Source: Glycomyces niveus
GTDB lineage: Bacteria; Actinomycetota; Actinomycetes; Mycobacteriales; Micromonosporaceae
DNA length: 64,000 bases
Assembly: GCF_017592475.1 (NCBI RefSeq)
Contig: NZ_JAGFNP010000009.1
Coordinates: 1 to 64,000 of the forward strand
Direction: 5' to 3'
Shown here: positions 24,367 through 33,815 of the stretch, piece by piece
Layout of the letters: each line of letters begins with the position of its first letter
Position numbering within the stretch: the first letter of the stretch is position 1
Translations under genes and position numbers: made by a program
The notes under the pieces: generated by a model
The model's input: the letters and a program-made list of their open reading frames with translations, nothing else
Database searches by the model: none
What the model was told of the DNA's origin: nothing

Positions 24367-25413
24367 ATGCATCTCGGCCGACGCGCGATCACATGCGCCG
24401 CAACCGCCTCTCTGCTGTTGGCCGGTCTGGCCGCCTGCGGCGCTTCCGAACCCGTGCCCGAGACGGCCGCGGCCGCCGGTGAAGGCGCGACCGCGTACCC
24501 GCTGACCGTGGAGAACTGCGGCCAGGAGATCGTCTTCGACGCCGCGCCGCAGCGCGTCGTCTCGCTCGACCAGGGCTCCACCGAGATCCTCCTGTCCCTG
24601 GGCCTGGAAGACCGCGTGGTCGGCACCGCCTCCTGGACCGACCCGATCCTCGACTCCCTCGCCGAGGCCAACGCCGACGTGCCGCGGCTCGCCGACGAGG
24701 CGCCGACCTACGAAGTGGTCCTCGGCGCCGACCCCGACTTCGTCACCGCCTCCTTCGGCCGCCACTTCGCCCAAGGCGGCGTCGCGGACCGCGGCCGGTT
24801 CGCCGAGACCGGCATCGAGTCCTACCTCTCGCCCACCGACTGCGACGGCGACGTCAGCATCAACGGCGGCGGCACCCGCACCCAGCCGCTCACCTTCGAC
24901 TCCCTCTACCAGGAGATCCGCGAACTCGCGCAGATCTTCGACGTCTCCAGCCGCGGTGAAGACCTCGTCGCCGAGCTCGAGACCCGCCGCCAGGCCGCGC
25001 TCGCGGACATCGCCGCCTCGGACCTGACCGCCGCGTTCTGGTTCTCCGACCTCAAGACCCCTTACGTCGCAGGCGGTCTCGGCGCGCCCGCGCTGCTCGC
25101 GAGCGAGGCGGGCGTCTCGAACGTGTTCGGCGACCTCCCCGACGACTGGCCCGCCACCACCTGGGAGGACTTCGTCGACCGCGACCCCGACGTCATCGTC
25201 ATGGCCGACCTCAGTCGCGAACGATGGCCCGGCGACCAGGCCGCCGAGAAGATCGAATTCCTCACCACCGACCCGGTCACCAAGGGCCTCGACGCCGTCG
25301 TCGGAGAGCGGTTCATCTCGCTGCCCGGAGCCGAGATGAACCCCTCGATCCGGATGGTCGACGGCATCGAGGCGCTCGCCGCCGGACTACAGGCCATCGA
25401 GGCCGCTGCGTGA
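24367..25413 (+). CDS. Siderophore-binding lipoprotein of an iron ABC importer
   Basis: 348 residues. The signal peptide ends in lipobox LAAC (GASEP follows). The mature protein is a cluster A-III (FecB/FepB/BtuF) binding protein with two lobes and a linking helix: RVVSLDQGSTEILLSLGLED, DPDFVTASFG, and the C-terminal MNPSIRMVDGIEALAAGL. It captures a ferric siderophore at the outer face of the membrane. It is the first gene of a three-gene operon under the IdeR box; its stop overlaps the GTG of the permease by 3 bases. Confidence 0.93.
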   Translation: MHLGRRAITCAATASLLLAGLAACGASEPVPETAAAAGEGATAYPLTVENCGQEIVFDAAPQRVVSLDQGSTEILLSLGLEDRVVGTASWTDPILDSLAEANADVPRLADEAPTYEVVLGADPDFVTASFGRHFAQGGVADRGRFAETGIESYLSPTDCDGDVSINGGGTRTQPLTFDSLYQEIRELAQIFDVSSRGEDLVAELETRRQAALADIAASDLTAAFWFSDLKTPYVAGGLGAPALLASEAGVSNVFGDLPDDWPATTWEDFVDRDPDVIVMADLSRERWPGDQAAEKIEFLTTDPVTKGLDAVVGERFISLPGAEMNPSIRMVDGIEALAAGLQAIEAAA

Positions 25414-26461
25414 CGACCGCGCTCGCCGAGGCCGCGCCCCCGCGCGGCGGGAACCGCTTGCGATTCCTCGCCGTCGGCCTCGGCGCCCTCGTCCTTCTGC
25501 TCGCCTCGATCGGCGCGGCGATCACGCTCGGCCCCGCCGACGTGTCCCTGGTGAACGTGCGCGACATCCTCCTCAACCACCTCGCGGGAGCGGAGATCCC
25601 GGTGCGGGTCTCGAAAGAGGCCATCGTCTGGCAGGACCGGCTGCCGCGCGCGCTCGTGGCCGCCGCCTGCGGCGCCGGGCTCGGGCTGTGCGGCCTCATC
25701 CTGCAGTCGCTGCTGCGCAACCCGCTCGCCGACCCCTACGTCCTCGGGATCTCCTCCGGCGCCTCCTCGGGAGCGGTCGTCGTCGCGATCCTCGGCGTCG
25801 GCTCGGCCGGGCTCGGCGTGCCCGGCGGCGCGTTCGTCGGCTCGCTCGTCTCCTTCGGCGCGGTCCTGCTCATCGCGCGCCTCGCCGGAGGCGGCGACGA
25901 CAAGCTCATCCTCGCCGGGATCGCGGTCACGCAGCTGTTCTCCGCGATCACCTCGTTCGTGATCTTCGCGTTCGCCGACTCCGACGCGACCCGCGGCGTC
26001 ATGTTCTGGCTCCTCGGCTCCCTCGAAGGGGTCCGCTGGAACGGCGCCGCCCTCTGCGGCCTCGCCGCGCTGGCCGGGACGGTCCTGTGCCTGGCCCGAG
26101 CGCATGTGCTGGACGCCTTCGCGTTCGGCGACGACGTGGCCGCGTCGCTCGGCGTCCATGTCGGACGCGAGCGCGCCGTGCTCATCACCGCCGCGGCGCT
26201 CCTGACCGCGGTGATGGTCAGCGTCGCCGGCGCGATCGGGTTCGTCGGCCTCGTCCTGCCGCACGCCGCCCGGTTCCTCGCCGGACCGCTCCACCTGCGC
26301 CTGGTGCCGGTGACCGCGCTCGTCGGCGCGGTCTTCATGGTGTGGGTCGACGCCGTCTCCCGGATCGCGTTCTCGCCCTCGCCGCTGCCGATTGGCGTCA
26401 GCACCGCGCTCGTCGGCGTCCCGGTGTTCATCGCGATCATGTACCGCCGAAGGAGGACGCC

Positions 26462-26465
<4 letters not shown>
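25410..26465 (+). CDS. FecCD-family iron-siderophore permease
   Basis: 351 residues, nine to ten membrane helices. FecCD signatures include LPRALVAAACGAGLGLCGLI, RNPLADPYVLGISSGASSGA, FWLLGSLEGVRW, LGVHVGRERAVLI and GFVGLVLPHAARFL. It forms the channel, probably as a homodimer since no second permease gene is present. GTG 25410 overlaps the upstream stop, and its own stop overlaps the ATPase start: the operon is tightly coupled. Confidence 0.95.
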
Positions 26466-27234
<769 letters not shown>

Positions 27235-27247
<13 letters not shown>

Positions 27248-27390
27248 TCCCGCGCCGACTCGAACGGATCGCCCTCGGCCAGGCCCAGGTGCTCGGCGCC
27301 CGGCTCGAACTCGCCGACGCCCCGGACGGCGGCGCACTGGCCACAATCGACCTCAGCAATGCAGTGGCGCGCGCCGGCGCATGAGATGGG
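27235..27390 (-). other. Possible small Cys-containing leftward frame
   Basis: The leftward frame ending at 27235-27237 reads HCIAEVDCGQCAAVRGVGEF, then PGAEHLGLAEGDPFESARDYLD and stop. Its composition is protein-like (acidic, CxxC-type pair) and it sits convergent to the ATPase gene in an otherwise empty 254-base gap. No start codon with a ribosome-binding site is visible, so it is a candidate only. Confidence 0.25.
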
Positions 27391-27501
27391 AAGCAGCGCA
27401 GGGCGTCGAGGCTGCTGATCGCGTTTCTGCCTGGGGCGGTGTGAAAATCGTCCGCTGCGGGTAGACCAAGGGCCTCGACTCATTCGAATATGGAGGCTGC
27501 A

Positions 27502-27765
27502 ATGATCGGATTCATCATCGCCGGGCTCGTGATCGGCGTGCTGGCGCGACTCATCAAGCCCGGGCGGCAGCACCTCGGGATCCTCGCCACGCTCATCCTG
27601 GGCCTGGTCGGATCGGTGATCGGCGGGACCATCGCGAACCTGCTCGGGACGGGCGACATCTGGGAGCTGAACGTCCTCGGCTTCGTGGTCGCCGTGGTCG
27701 CCTCGGTGCTGCTCATCGGCGTCGCCGAGAGCATCGCCTCGAGCCACCGCAAGACCGCTTCATGA
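27502..27765 (+). CDS. GlsB/YeaQ/YmgE-family membrane protein
   Basis: 87 residues, three membrane helices with the transglycosylase-associated-protein signature: MIGFIIAGLVIGVLARLI, LGLVGSVIGGTIANLLGTG, VVAVVASVLLIGV. This family is linked to general stress responses; its biochemical role is unknown. The ATG at 27502 is preferred to 27490 because GGAGG lies 5 bases before it. It is followed 90 bases on by a gene of unknown function on the same strand. Confidence 0.88.
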   Translation: MIGFIIAGLVIGVLARLIKPGRQHLGILATLILGLVGSVIGGTIANLLGTGDIWELNVLGFVVAVVASVLLIGVAESIASSHRKTAS

Positions 27766-27855
27766 CGTCGATATTCACGCGTTCGAGTGAAAAGTCCGCG
27801 GATGCGGCTTAGCCTCAGGGAGTCGTTTTCCGACTCCGAAGGAGGCTCAACAGCC

Positions 27856-28524
27856 GTGACCATGATCAACACGAAGAAGAGGAAACGGGCGAGGACCGTG
27901 CGCCGTGTGAGGACCGGAGTGGCCGCTGGTGCGGCCGTGGGTCTGGCGGTCGCGGGGGTCGCCGTGGCCGCCCGCCGCGCCGATCGGGTGCTTCCCAAGC
28001 TCCCGGCTCCGGGCGCGACCGCGCAGGTCCAGCTGGTCTCGAAGGGCATCGAACTCGCCGTCGCGGGCCGCAAGATCCGCACCGGGCCGCTCCAGGGCCG
28101 GGCCACGTTCGAGATCGAGGAGCACCCGGACGACCCGGGCGCGGTCCGAACGAGGATCACCGAGTTCCGTCTCTCTTCGACCGGCGCACGCGATGCGGTG
28201 GTCACCATGGAGCAGCGTGCGGGCTCCCGCACCGAGGCGACCGTGCTGCGGCGCGTGTCGCCGCGCTCGCCCAGGTTCCAGCACACGCTGGCGCTCGAGT
28301 GCGAGGTCACCATCGCGAACCCGCGCGCGCTCGGCCTGCCCGAGGGGTCCGACGACCCGCTGTCGCTGCGGGCGAACGTCCCGATCGAACTGGTCGGCAA
28401 GCCGGCCGACTTCCCTGACTTCCACGCGGTCTACAAGCTCCACGAGCCGATCGCGTTGTCCGGGGCGAGCGGGGCGGGCGAAGCGTCGATGCTCAGGTTC
28501 TCCTTCCAGATCCAGGGCTTCTGA
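27856..28524 (+). CDS. Membrane-anchored hypothetical protein
   Basis: 222 residues. A very basic start (KKRKRARTVRRVR) leads into one hydrophobic Ala/Val helix (about 20-40), after which comes a soluble beta-rich domain (AQVQLVSKGIELAVAGRKIR, TFEIEEHPDD, ITEFRLSSTG, VVTMEQRAGSRTEATVLRRV). There is no Cys and no recognised family. GTG 27856 lies 11 bases after GGAGG. The domain is probably outside the membrane, tethered by the uncleaved helix. A good terminator follows. Confidence 0.55.
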   Translation: MTMINTKKRKRARTVRRVRTGVAAGAAVGLAVAGVAVAARRADRVLPKLPAPGATAQVQLVSKGIELAVAGRKIRTGPLQGRATFEIEEHPDDPGAVRTRITEFRLSSTGARDAVVTMEQRAGSRTEATVLRRVSPRSPRFQHTLALECEVTIANPRALGLPEGSDDPLSLRANVPIELVGKPADFPDFHAVYKLHEPIALSGASGAGEASMLRFSFQIQGF

Positions 28525-28594
28525 CCGGAGGGGCCCGCCACGCGGCCGCAAGGCCGCCGACGGCCCGATGAAGATGATCCAACTGTGCAAGAAC

Positions 28595-28625
28595 GGGCGG
28601 GGCATCCCTTGCGGATGCCCCGCCC
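28595..28625. terminator. Bidirectional terminator
   Basis: GGGCGGGGCATCC and GGATGCCCCGCCC form a perfect 13-bp stem with a 5-base loop. It lies between the convergent ends of the membrane-anchored protein and the NlpC/P60 gene. Confidence 0.85.
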
Positions 28626-28671
28626 TTCAGCTTGCCCGCGTGCGCGCGAGGTCAGCGCGCCGTTCGGGTGA

Positions 28672-29604
28672 TCACTGCACTCGCCGGTACCCGGACACGG
28701 GCATGACGTCCATGGGGGCGATCTTCACGGTGTCGCCCGGTTTCGAGGCGTGGATGACCTGCCCCCCGCCGACGTAGATGGCGATGTGCCCGGTCCCGTA
28801 GGAGAACACCAGGTCCCCGGGGCTCAGGTCGCCGCGGCTGATCGCGGTGGAGTCGCTCCACTGCCCCTGCGACGTGCGGTTGAGCGACACGCCCGACTGG
28901 GCGTAGGCGGCGGCCACGAGGCCGGAGCAGTCGAAGGCGTCCGGTCCGGTCTTGCCGTAGCCGTATGGCTTCCCGAGTTGGTCGTAGGCGAACTGGACGA
29001 TGTCGTTCGCGCCGGCCGGGGGATCGGCCGTCACCGTGACCCGGGTTCGGGCCTCCGCCTCTTCAGCCGCCTCCAGAGCGCGACCGGCCCTGCTGATGTC
29101 CCCTGCGAGCTTCGCGATCGTCTCGGTGCTGCGTGGGATCTCCGGCTCGACGGCTTCGAGCCGCGCTGCGGCCTGCTGGGCGGCCTCGTAGCGGAGGGCC
29201 TGCTCGGCCCTGAAGTCGCCCAGTGCCTCGATGGTGCCCGAGAAGCCGCCTTCTGCGGCGTCGAGGGCCTGGGTGGCCTGCTCGAGCTGGGATTCGATGG
29301 CGCCGTAGTCGCGCTCGGACGCTTCGATCACGGCGAGCAGTGCGGTCCGCTCGGATTCGAGCCGGTCGAGCTGCTCCTCTTCGGAGGCCTGACGCTGCCG
29401 GAGGTCCTCCAGATGGGACCTGATCTCGCCGGAGCCGGCGGTGTCGAGGTCGATCTCGCCGGCGTGCGCCGGCGTCGCGGTGAGGCTCACCGCCGCGGTG
29501 AGGTCGACCAGTGCGATGGCGATGATCCCGAAGCTCCGCATTCTCGGGACGTGTGCTCGGATCTGTTGCGGTGCATGGCTTGAGCCTTGTTTCGTGTCGG
29601 TCAT
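28672..29604 (-). CDS. Secreted NlpC/P60 peptidoglycan hydrolase with coiled coil
   Basis: 310 residues. After a signal peptide (MRSFGIIAIALVDLTAAVSL, cleavage near AHA-GEID) comes a coiled coil (about 55-185, rich in Glu/Gln/Ala) and a C-terminal NlpC/P60 domain (about 198-310). Catalytic Cys226 is in FDCSGLV, His273 in GHIAIYVG and His285 in VIHASKPG. Such RipA/CwlO-like proteins cleave D-Glu-mDAP bonds in cell-wall stem peptides during division or turnover. The start is uncertain among ATGs at 29604, 29541 and 29619; 29541 would start directly at the signal peptide. Confidence 0.9.
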   Translation of the reverse strand: MTDTKQGSSHAPQQIRAHVPRMRSFGIIAIALVDLTAAVSLTATPAHAGEIDLDTAGSGEIRSHLEDLRQRQASEEEQLDRLESERTALLAVIEASERDYGAIESQLEQATQALDAAEGGFSGTIEALGDFRAEQALRYEAAQQAAARLEAVEPEIPRSTETIAKLAGDISRAGRALEAAEEAEARTRVTVTADPPAGANDIVQFAYDQLGKPYGYGKTGPDAFDCSGLVAAAYAQSGVSLNRTSQGQWSDSTAISRGDLSPGDLVFSYGTGHIAIYVGGGQVIHASKPGDTVKIAPMDVMPVSGYRRVQ

Positions 29605-29876
29605 AGGTTCAATCACCATGGCGCCGCGAGCGGGCCACGTTCGGTTGAGTCGGCTGCACGGTTCTTTCCTCGCTTCCCGGTAGGGGACTGCTGGACCACC
29701 CGAGGGCGGGGCATCACTGCCGCCATCCACGATGGCCCGGGTCGAGATCACTGGGACGAGTTCGAGGAACACACACCAAACGGAACTCAGCAGACGTATG
29801 GTGACGCGGGGGCTTCATCCCTGAAGCACGAATATATATCGGCAACGATGTAATCGATCTGCGGAAGGAGACCGGC

Positions 29877-30314
29877 ATGGCCCAGCAAGCGCCGGAACGA
29901 GTCCTGGTCGGCGTCGACGGTTCGGCGACTTCGGTGCGCGCGCTGCAATGGGCCATGCGGTACGCGGAGCGGACGGGCGCGAAGCTCGATGCGGTCCACG
30001 CGTGGCAGATCCCCACGACGTACGGCACCCCGGTGGAGGTCCTCCCCGGCGAGAACTTCGCCGCCACCGCCCAACGGGCGCTGAACGAAACGGTCGACAG
30101 GGAACTCGGCGGTCGGGACGACCTCGAGGTGGGACGCATCGCAGAGATGGGCTATCCCCCGAAGCTCCTGGTCGAGCAGTCGAAATCGGCCGACCTGCTC
30201 GTCGTCGGCAGCCGTGGCCGCGGCGGTTTCAAAGGCACCCTCCTCGGCTCCGTCAGCCTCCACTGCGTCACCCACGCGGCCTGTCCGGTCGTCGTGGTGC
30301 GCGAGGCCGACTAG
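29877..30314 (+). CDS. Universal stress protein (UspA family)
   Basis: 145 residues, one Usp domain: RVLVGVDGSATSVRALQWAM at the start and the ATP-binding type motif GSRGRGGFKGTLLGSVS near residues 113-129, so probably an ATP-binding member. A GGAAGGAG ribosome-binding site precedes ATG 29877. It is monocistronic and cytoplasmic, and usually induced by hypoxia, starvation or stress. Confidence 0.93.
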   Translation: MAQQAPERVLVGVDGSATSVRALQWAMRYAERTGAKLDAVHAWQIPTTYGTPVEVLPGENFAATAQRALNETVDRELGGRDDLEVGRIAEMGYPPKLLVEQSKSADLLVVGSRGRGGFKGTLLGSVSLHCVTHAACPVVVVREAD

Positions 30315-30334
30315 GCGTCGAGGCGCGTCATGGT

Positions 30335-31273
30335 TCAGCGGTAGTGGTCGACGATGCGCTGGGCGAGTGCCTTGAGGTGGTCCCGGGCTTCGGGTGGCCC
30401 GGTGACGGTGGCGGAGTCGGCGAACGCCAGGATTTGGCGCACGTCTTCGAGGACGCGGCAGCGCAGGACGCCCGGGGTGGTCCCGTCCGGTTCGGGTTCG
30501 CCGAGGGTCAGGCGTGAGCCGAGGATGCGCTGCGCCCGCTCCACTTGGTAGGCCTGGATGCGCAGGTGCACTTCGAGGTCGCCTGCGGTCTCCCAGCCGG
30601 AGGTCAGTTCGGCGGCGACATCGGCGAGGCGTACGTCCGGGCGGAGGCGTCGCGCGGTGCGGAGCGGTTCCCACCGGTCGATCTTCAGCAGGTTGAGCAG
30701 GCGGGGTGTGCCCGCTTCGTCGGCCACGAGGTACCAGCGCCCGCCTTTCGCCAAGAGCCCGTAAGGGTCGACGGTCCGCCACTGCGGTGGTCGGCCGGTC
30801 CGCTCGTAGTGGACCTTGAGCCGTACGCCGCGGCGCAGGTCGCCGATGAGCGCGGCGGGGGAGACGCCGCCGGGGTCGCGGCCGAACCACGGCCGGTTGT
30901 CGCTGACGACGAGGTCGCCGACGGCGAGCAGGCCGTCGCCGGAGCGGGCTCCGGCGACCTTGCGGCGGGCCCGGTCGCTGACTGCTTCGACGCCGAGGCG
31001 GCGGCGCTGGTCCTCGTCGAGTCCGGTGAGCGCCAAGTGCTCCCGTTCGGGCGGTGTGAGGCGGCTCGTGTCGAGGGCGGCGCCGGGGAGCATCGAGACG
31101 CCGCCGTAGCGGCCGCGGCGCGCGAGCACGGGGAAGCCGGCGTCCTGGAGCCAGCGCAGGTCGCGCATGACGGTCCGCTCGGACACGCCGGTGTCTTCGG
31201 CGAGCGCGGCGACCGTCGTGTCCGGTCGCGACCGCAGCGCGAGGAGGAGGGAGAAGCACCTGTCGGGAGTCAC
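30335..31273 (-). CDS. WYL-domain transcription regulator
   Basis: 312 residues from GTG 31273. The N-terminal DeoR-type winged helix (RCFSLLLALRSRPDTTVAAL, TGVSERTVMRDLRWLQDAGF) is followed by a WYL domain (VHYERTGRPPQWRTVDPYGL, GGRWYLVADEAG) and the WCX C-terminal extension. WYL domains sense ligands such as nucleic acid fragments or metabolites. It diverges from the VOC gene; an 8-7-8 perfect inverted repeat at 31292-31314 lies between the two starts and is its likely operator. Confidence 0.85.
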   Translation of the reverse strand: MTPDRCFSLLLALRSRPDTTVAALAEDTGVSERTVMRDLRWLQDAGFPVLARRGRYGGVSMLPGAALDTSRLTPPEREHLALTGLDEDQRRRLGVEAVSDRARRKVAGARSGDGLLAVGDLVVSDNRPWFGRDPGGVSPAALIGDLRRGVRLKVHYERTGRPPQWRTVDPYGLLAKGGRWYLVADEAGTPRLLNLLKIDRWEPLRTARRLRPDVRLADVAAELTSGWETAGDLEVHLRIQAYQVERAQRILGSRLTLGEPEPDGTTPGVLRCRVLEDVRQILAFADSATVTGPPEARDHLKALAQRIVDHYR

Positions 31274-31291
31274 ATTCCCATGTTCCCAGAG

Positions 31292-31314
31292 AACCTGACA
31301 GATCCCGTCAGGTT
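31292..31314. promoter_or_regulatory. Operator between WYL regulator and VOC gene
   Basis: AACCTGAC, 7 bases, GTCAGGTT: a perfect inverted repeat 19 bases from the regulator start and 42 bases from the VOC start. Confidence 0.7.
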
Positions 31315-31355
31315 TCGCGTCTACGGTTGCGGCTCCGACGGAAAGGAGGGCAATC

Positions 31356-31727
31356 ATGCCCGCACCGAACATCTTCATCGTCTACGTCTCCGACGCGCCT
31401 GAAGCGGCCCGCTTCTACGGGGACCTGTTCGACATGAAGCCGGTCTTCGAGACGCCGGGGTATATCTCGTTCGACCTCGGCGGCGGGGTCAGCCTCTCGC
31501 TGTGGAGCCGCTCGGGCGTGGATTTCGCCGCGGAACCGGTGCGCACCAGCGAGGTCTGCCTCGCCGTGGACCGAGCCGGCGCACCCGCATCGGTCGATGC
31601 GCTCTACGAGGAGTGGCGCGGCAAGGGCGTGCGGATCGTCGACGAGCCGCGCGACGAGGTCTTCGGCCGCACCTTCGTGGCGGCCGACCCTGACGGCAAC
31701 CTCATCCGGGTCGCACCCGTCGACTAG
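31356..31727 (+). CDS. VOC/glyoxalase-fold protein
   Basis: 123 residues, the two beta-alpha-beta-beta-beta units of the vicinal oxygen chelate fold: FIVYVSDAPEAARFYGDLFD, ISFDLGGGVSLSLWS, FVAADPDGNLIRVAPVD. It resembles the PhnB/glyoxalase-like or bleomycin-resistance branch. The substrate cannot be told. AAAGGAGGG precedes ATG 31356. Its divergent WYL partner is the probable repressor. Confidence 0.85.
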   Translation: MPAPNIFIVYVSDAPEAARFYGDLFDMKPVFETPGYISFDLGGGVSLSLWSRSGVDFAAEPVRTSEVCLAVDRAGAPASVDALYEEWRGKGVRIVDEPRDEVFGRTFVAADPDGNLIRVAPVD

Positions 31728-31734
31728 TGCGGCA

Positions 31735-31759
31735 GGGCGGCGGCCCAAGGCCGCCGCCC
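31735..31759. terminator. Terminator between VOC gene and the Cys-rich regulator
   Basis: GGGCGGCGGCC and GGCCGCCGCCC, an 11-bp stem with a 3-base loop, 8 bases after the VOC stop. It serves both convergent genes. Confidence 0.85.
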
Positions 31760-31785
31760 GATTGCGTTGCAGGCGTTCCGCGGTT

Positions 31786-32448
31786 TCAGTCCGGGTGGAT
31801 GACGACGCAGCAGCGGTCGGGGCGGGGGGCGAGTTCGGCGCGGTCGGGGGCGTCGTCGCGGGCGGTGAGGACGCCGCGGAGGAAGGCGTGGTTCATGCCG
31901 CAGACGAGTGCGGTCTCGCGTTGGGCGATGCGGTGGAACGGGCAGTTGCGCAGTTCGATGTCGTCGTCCTCGGTGCACTCGGGTTCGTAGCCGCATGCGG
32001 TGAGCGTCGCGAGCAGATCGGCGCCGAGGTCTCCGGTCGCGCGGCCGCGGCGTTCGGACGCGGTGATCAGGGCCTGGTGCAGCGCAGGGGAGTCGGTGGC
32101 CGCGACGACGTCGGCGAGGATTTCGGCGAGGAGGCCGTAGTCGCGCGGCGGGATGGTGACCGAGACTTCGTCGCGGGCGGGCGCGTACTGCTTGGCGGGG
32201 CGTCCGGCTCCGGGGCCGCCGCGGCCTTCGGGGCGGGCGTAGCCGGTGGTGAGCAGGCCGGCTTCGGCGAGCCGGTCGAGGTGGTACGCGGCGAGCGTGC
32301 GGCTGATGCCCACCGCTTCGGCCACCTCGTCCCGGCGGACCGGCGCCGACTGTGAAACCACGTGGTCGAAGACCCGGCGCCGCACCGGGTTGGACAGTGC
32401 GTCCAGTTCCAGGGCGTCCAGGTCGGCCGGGACGGCAGCCTCCTCCAT
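31786..32448 (-). CDS. Winged-helix regulator with a C-terminal cysteine cluster (SufR-like)
   Basis: 220 residues. An ArsR/MarR-like winged helix is at about 15-75 (DALELDALSNPVRRRVFDHV, RDEVAEAVGISRTLAAYHLD). The C-terminal half resembles the SufR/MmyR-type effector domain, with cysteines in RNCPFHRIAQRE, ALVCGMN and RCCVVIH. Cys-x13-Cys plus a distal Cys pair could hold an iron-sulfur cluster, as in SufR, but this is inference. It faces folE across about 90 bases that hold a CTAAAG-N14-CTTTAG repeat. ATG 32448 is preferred to the GTG at 32502. Confidence 0.7.
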   Translation of the reverse strand: MEEAAVPADLDALELDALSNPVRRRVFDHVVSQSAPVRRDEVAEAVGISRTLAAYHLDRLAEAGLLTTGYARPEGRGGPGAGRPAKQYAPARDEVSVTIPPRDYGLLAEILADVVAATDSPALHQALITASERRGRATGDLGADLLATLTACGYEPECTEDDDIELRNCPFHRIAQRETALVCGMNHAFLRGVLTARDDAPDRAELAPRPDRCCVVIHPD

Positions 32449-32474
32449 ACCGTGAACTCTACCACTAATGATTC

Positions 32475-32527
32475 TTGACAAATTCCGCTCGGGCTCCGAC
32501 ACTAAAGTAAGAACGTTTTGTCTTTAG
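32475..32527 (+). promoter_or_regulatory. folE promoter with inverted repeat
   Basis: TTGACA at 32475-32480 with GACACT 17 bases on could be the -35/-10 pair. CTAAAG (32502-32507) and CTTTAG (32522-32527) form an inverted repeat just before the folE ribosome-binding site, where a bound repressor would block transcription. The divergent regulator is the obvious candidate. Confidence 0.5.
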
Positions 32528-32538
32528 AAGGGAGCGCC

Positions 32539-33126
32539 ATGTCGACCATTGCGCAGGAGGCCGCCGAGCAGGCGTTCGAGCCGGATCTGATCGCCGCAGA
32601 GGCCGCGGCGGCGGACTTCCTCAAGGCGCTGGGCATGCGGCACGACTCCGAGCACCTCCGCGCCACGCCCGGGCGGATGGCGCGGGCCTGGGCCGAGATG
32701 CTCACCCCGCGCCCGTTCAACCTCACGACCTTCCCGAACGACGAGGGCTACGACGAGCTCGTCCTCGCCCGGGACATTCCGTTCCGCTCCGTCTGCGAGC
32801 ACCATCTGCTGCCGTTCACCGGCCACGCCTGCGTGGGCTACCTCCCCGGGGAACGCGTGCTCGGCCTCTCCAAGCTCGCCCGCGTGGTCGAGCACTTCGC
32901 CTGCCGGCCCCAGACGCAGGAGCGGCTGACCAAGCAGACCGCCGACTGGCTCCAGGAACGCCTGGGCGCCAAGGCCGTCGGCGTCGTGATCAAGGCCGAG
33001 CACTCGTGCATGACGCTGCGCGGCGCGCTGGCCACCGGCTCGAGCACGGTGACCTCGACGCTGCTCGGCACGCTCCGCACCGATCCCAGCTCCCGCCAGG
33101 AGTTCCTGGCGCTGGCCGGCTGCTGA
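32539..33126 (+). CDS. folE: GTP cyclohydrolase I
   Basis: 195 residues. It converts GTP to 7,8-dihydroneopterin triphosphate, the first step towards folate and other pterins. Zinc ligands are Cys86 and His89 in RSVCEHHLLPFTG and Cys157 in HSCMTLRG; other signatures are VGYLPGERVLGLSKLARVV and RLTKQTADWL. AGAAGGGAG precedes ATG 32539. It stands alone, not in the usual ftsH-folE-folP operon of actinobacteria, and faces a redox-type regulator, so it may be a second, stress-regulated copy. Confidence 0.95.
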   Translation: MSTIAQEAAEQAFEPDLIAAEAAAADFLKALGMRHDSEHLRATPGRMARAWAEMLTPRPFNLTTFPNDEGYDELVLARDIPFRSVCEHHLLPFTGHACVGYLPGERVLGLSKLARVVEHFACRPQTQERLTKQTADWLQERLGAKAVGVVIKAEHSCMTLRGALATGSSTVTSTLLGTLRTDPSSRQEFLALAGC

Positions 33127-33165
33127 GCCGGCCAGCCGGATACGGCCGCGAGCGCGTCCGGTTCC

Positions 33166-33741
33166 CTACATCGCTTCCGGCGGGCGCTGCTCGGTGCGTC
33201 CGGCGGCGGGGGACTCGGTCTCCATTCGGGTCTGCGCGTCGTCCATGCCCTTGGCCGGGTTGGTCGCCGTGCTGGTGGTCTGCGTGTTGAGGTTCGACCA
33301 GGAGCCGGTGGTGCGGCCCGTGTACTCGTCCTCGCCGGTGTCCGTCATCGGCGTGGCGCGGGCGGCCGTCGCCAGGGCCCAGATCACGAAGATGTCGATC
33401 GCGATCATGACCATCGACCACAGCGGCTGCCAGGGCATCCAGAAGAACTGGCTGGTGGCCGAGATGGCCGCGATGACGACACCGGTCCAGTAGGCCCATT
33501 TCCTGCCCATGAAGACGAAGGCGCCGGTCAGGGCGACGAGCGCGCCGATGATGACGTGGACGGTGCCCCAAGCGGTGAGGTCGAACTGGTAGAGGTAGTT
33601 CGGTGTCGTCACGAAGATCTCGTCTTCGACCAGCGCTGCGATGCCGACCAGCACCTGCCAGATACCGACCATCACCATCATCGAGGCGGCGAAGACGGTG
33701 CCTCCCGCAGCCCAGGTGCTGCGCGTCTCTGTGCGTGCCAT
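33166..33741 (-). CDS. Four-helix membrane protein (DUF7144-like)
   Basis: 191 residues. Four membrane helices between about 12 and 130 (TVFAASMMVMVGIWQVLVGI, WGTVHVIIGALVALTGAFVF, YWTGVVIAAISATSQFFWMP, LWSMVMIAIDIFVIWALAT) are followed by a hydrophilic 60-residue tail rich in Thr/Ser/Asn. The helix set matches a common actinobacterial membrane family of unknown function. An AT-rich palindrome (33800-33815) lies 59 bases upstream of the start. Confidence 0.75.
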   Translation of the reverse strand: MARTETRSTWAAGGTVFAASMMVMVGIWQVLVGIAALVEDEIFVTTPNYLYQFDLTAWGTVHVIIGALVALTGAFVFMGRKWAYWTGVVIAAISATSQFFWMPWQPLWSMVMIAIDIFVIWALATAARATPMTDTGEDEYTGRTTGSWSNLNTQTTSTATNPAKGMDDAQTRMETESPAAGRTEQRPPEAM

Positions 33742-33799
33742 GGCGCTTCCCTATCTGCTCGGGCTCCCGTCGCGAACCGGCGGAAGACTCGCGAATGCT

Positions 33800-33815
33800 T
33801 ACTATTCGAACAGTA
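33800..33815 (-). promoter_or_regulatory. Palindrome upstream of the four-helix membrane protein
   Basis: TACT-A-TTCGAA-C-AGTA: nested inverted repeat in an AT-rich stretch, placed where the promoter of the leftward gene should be. The remaining bases to 34036 show no gene. Confidence 0.4.
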
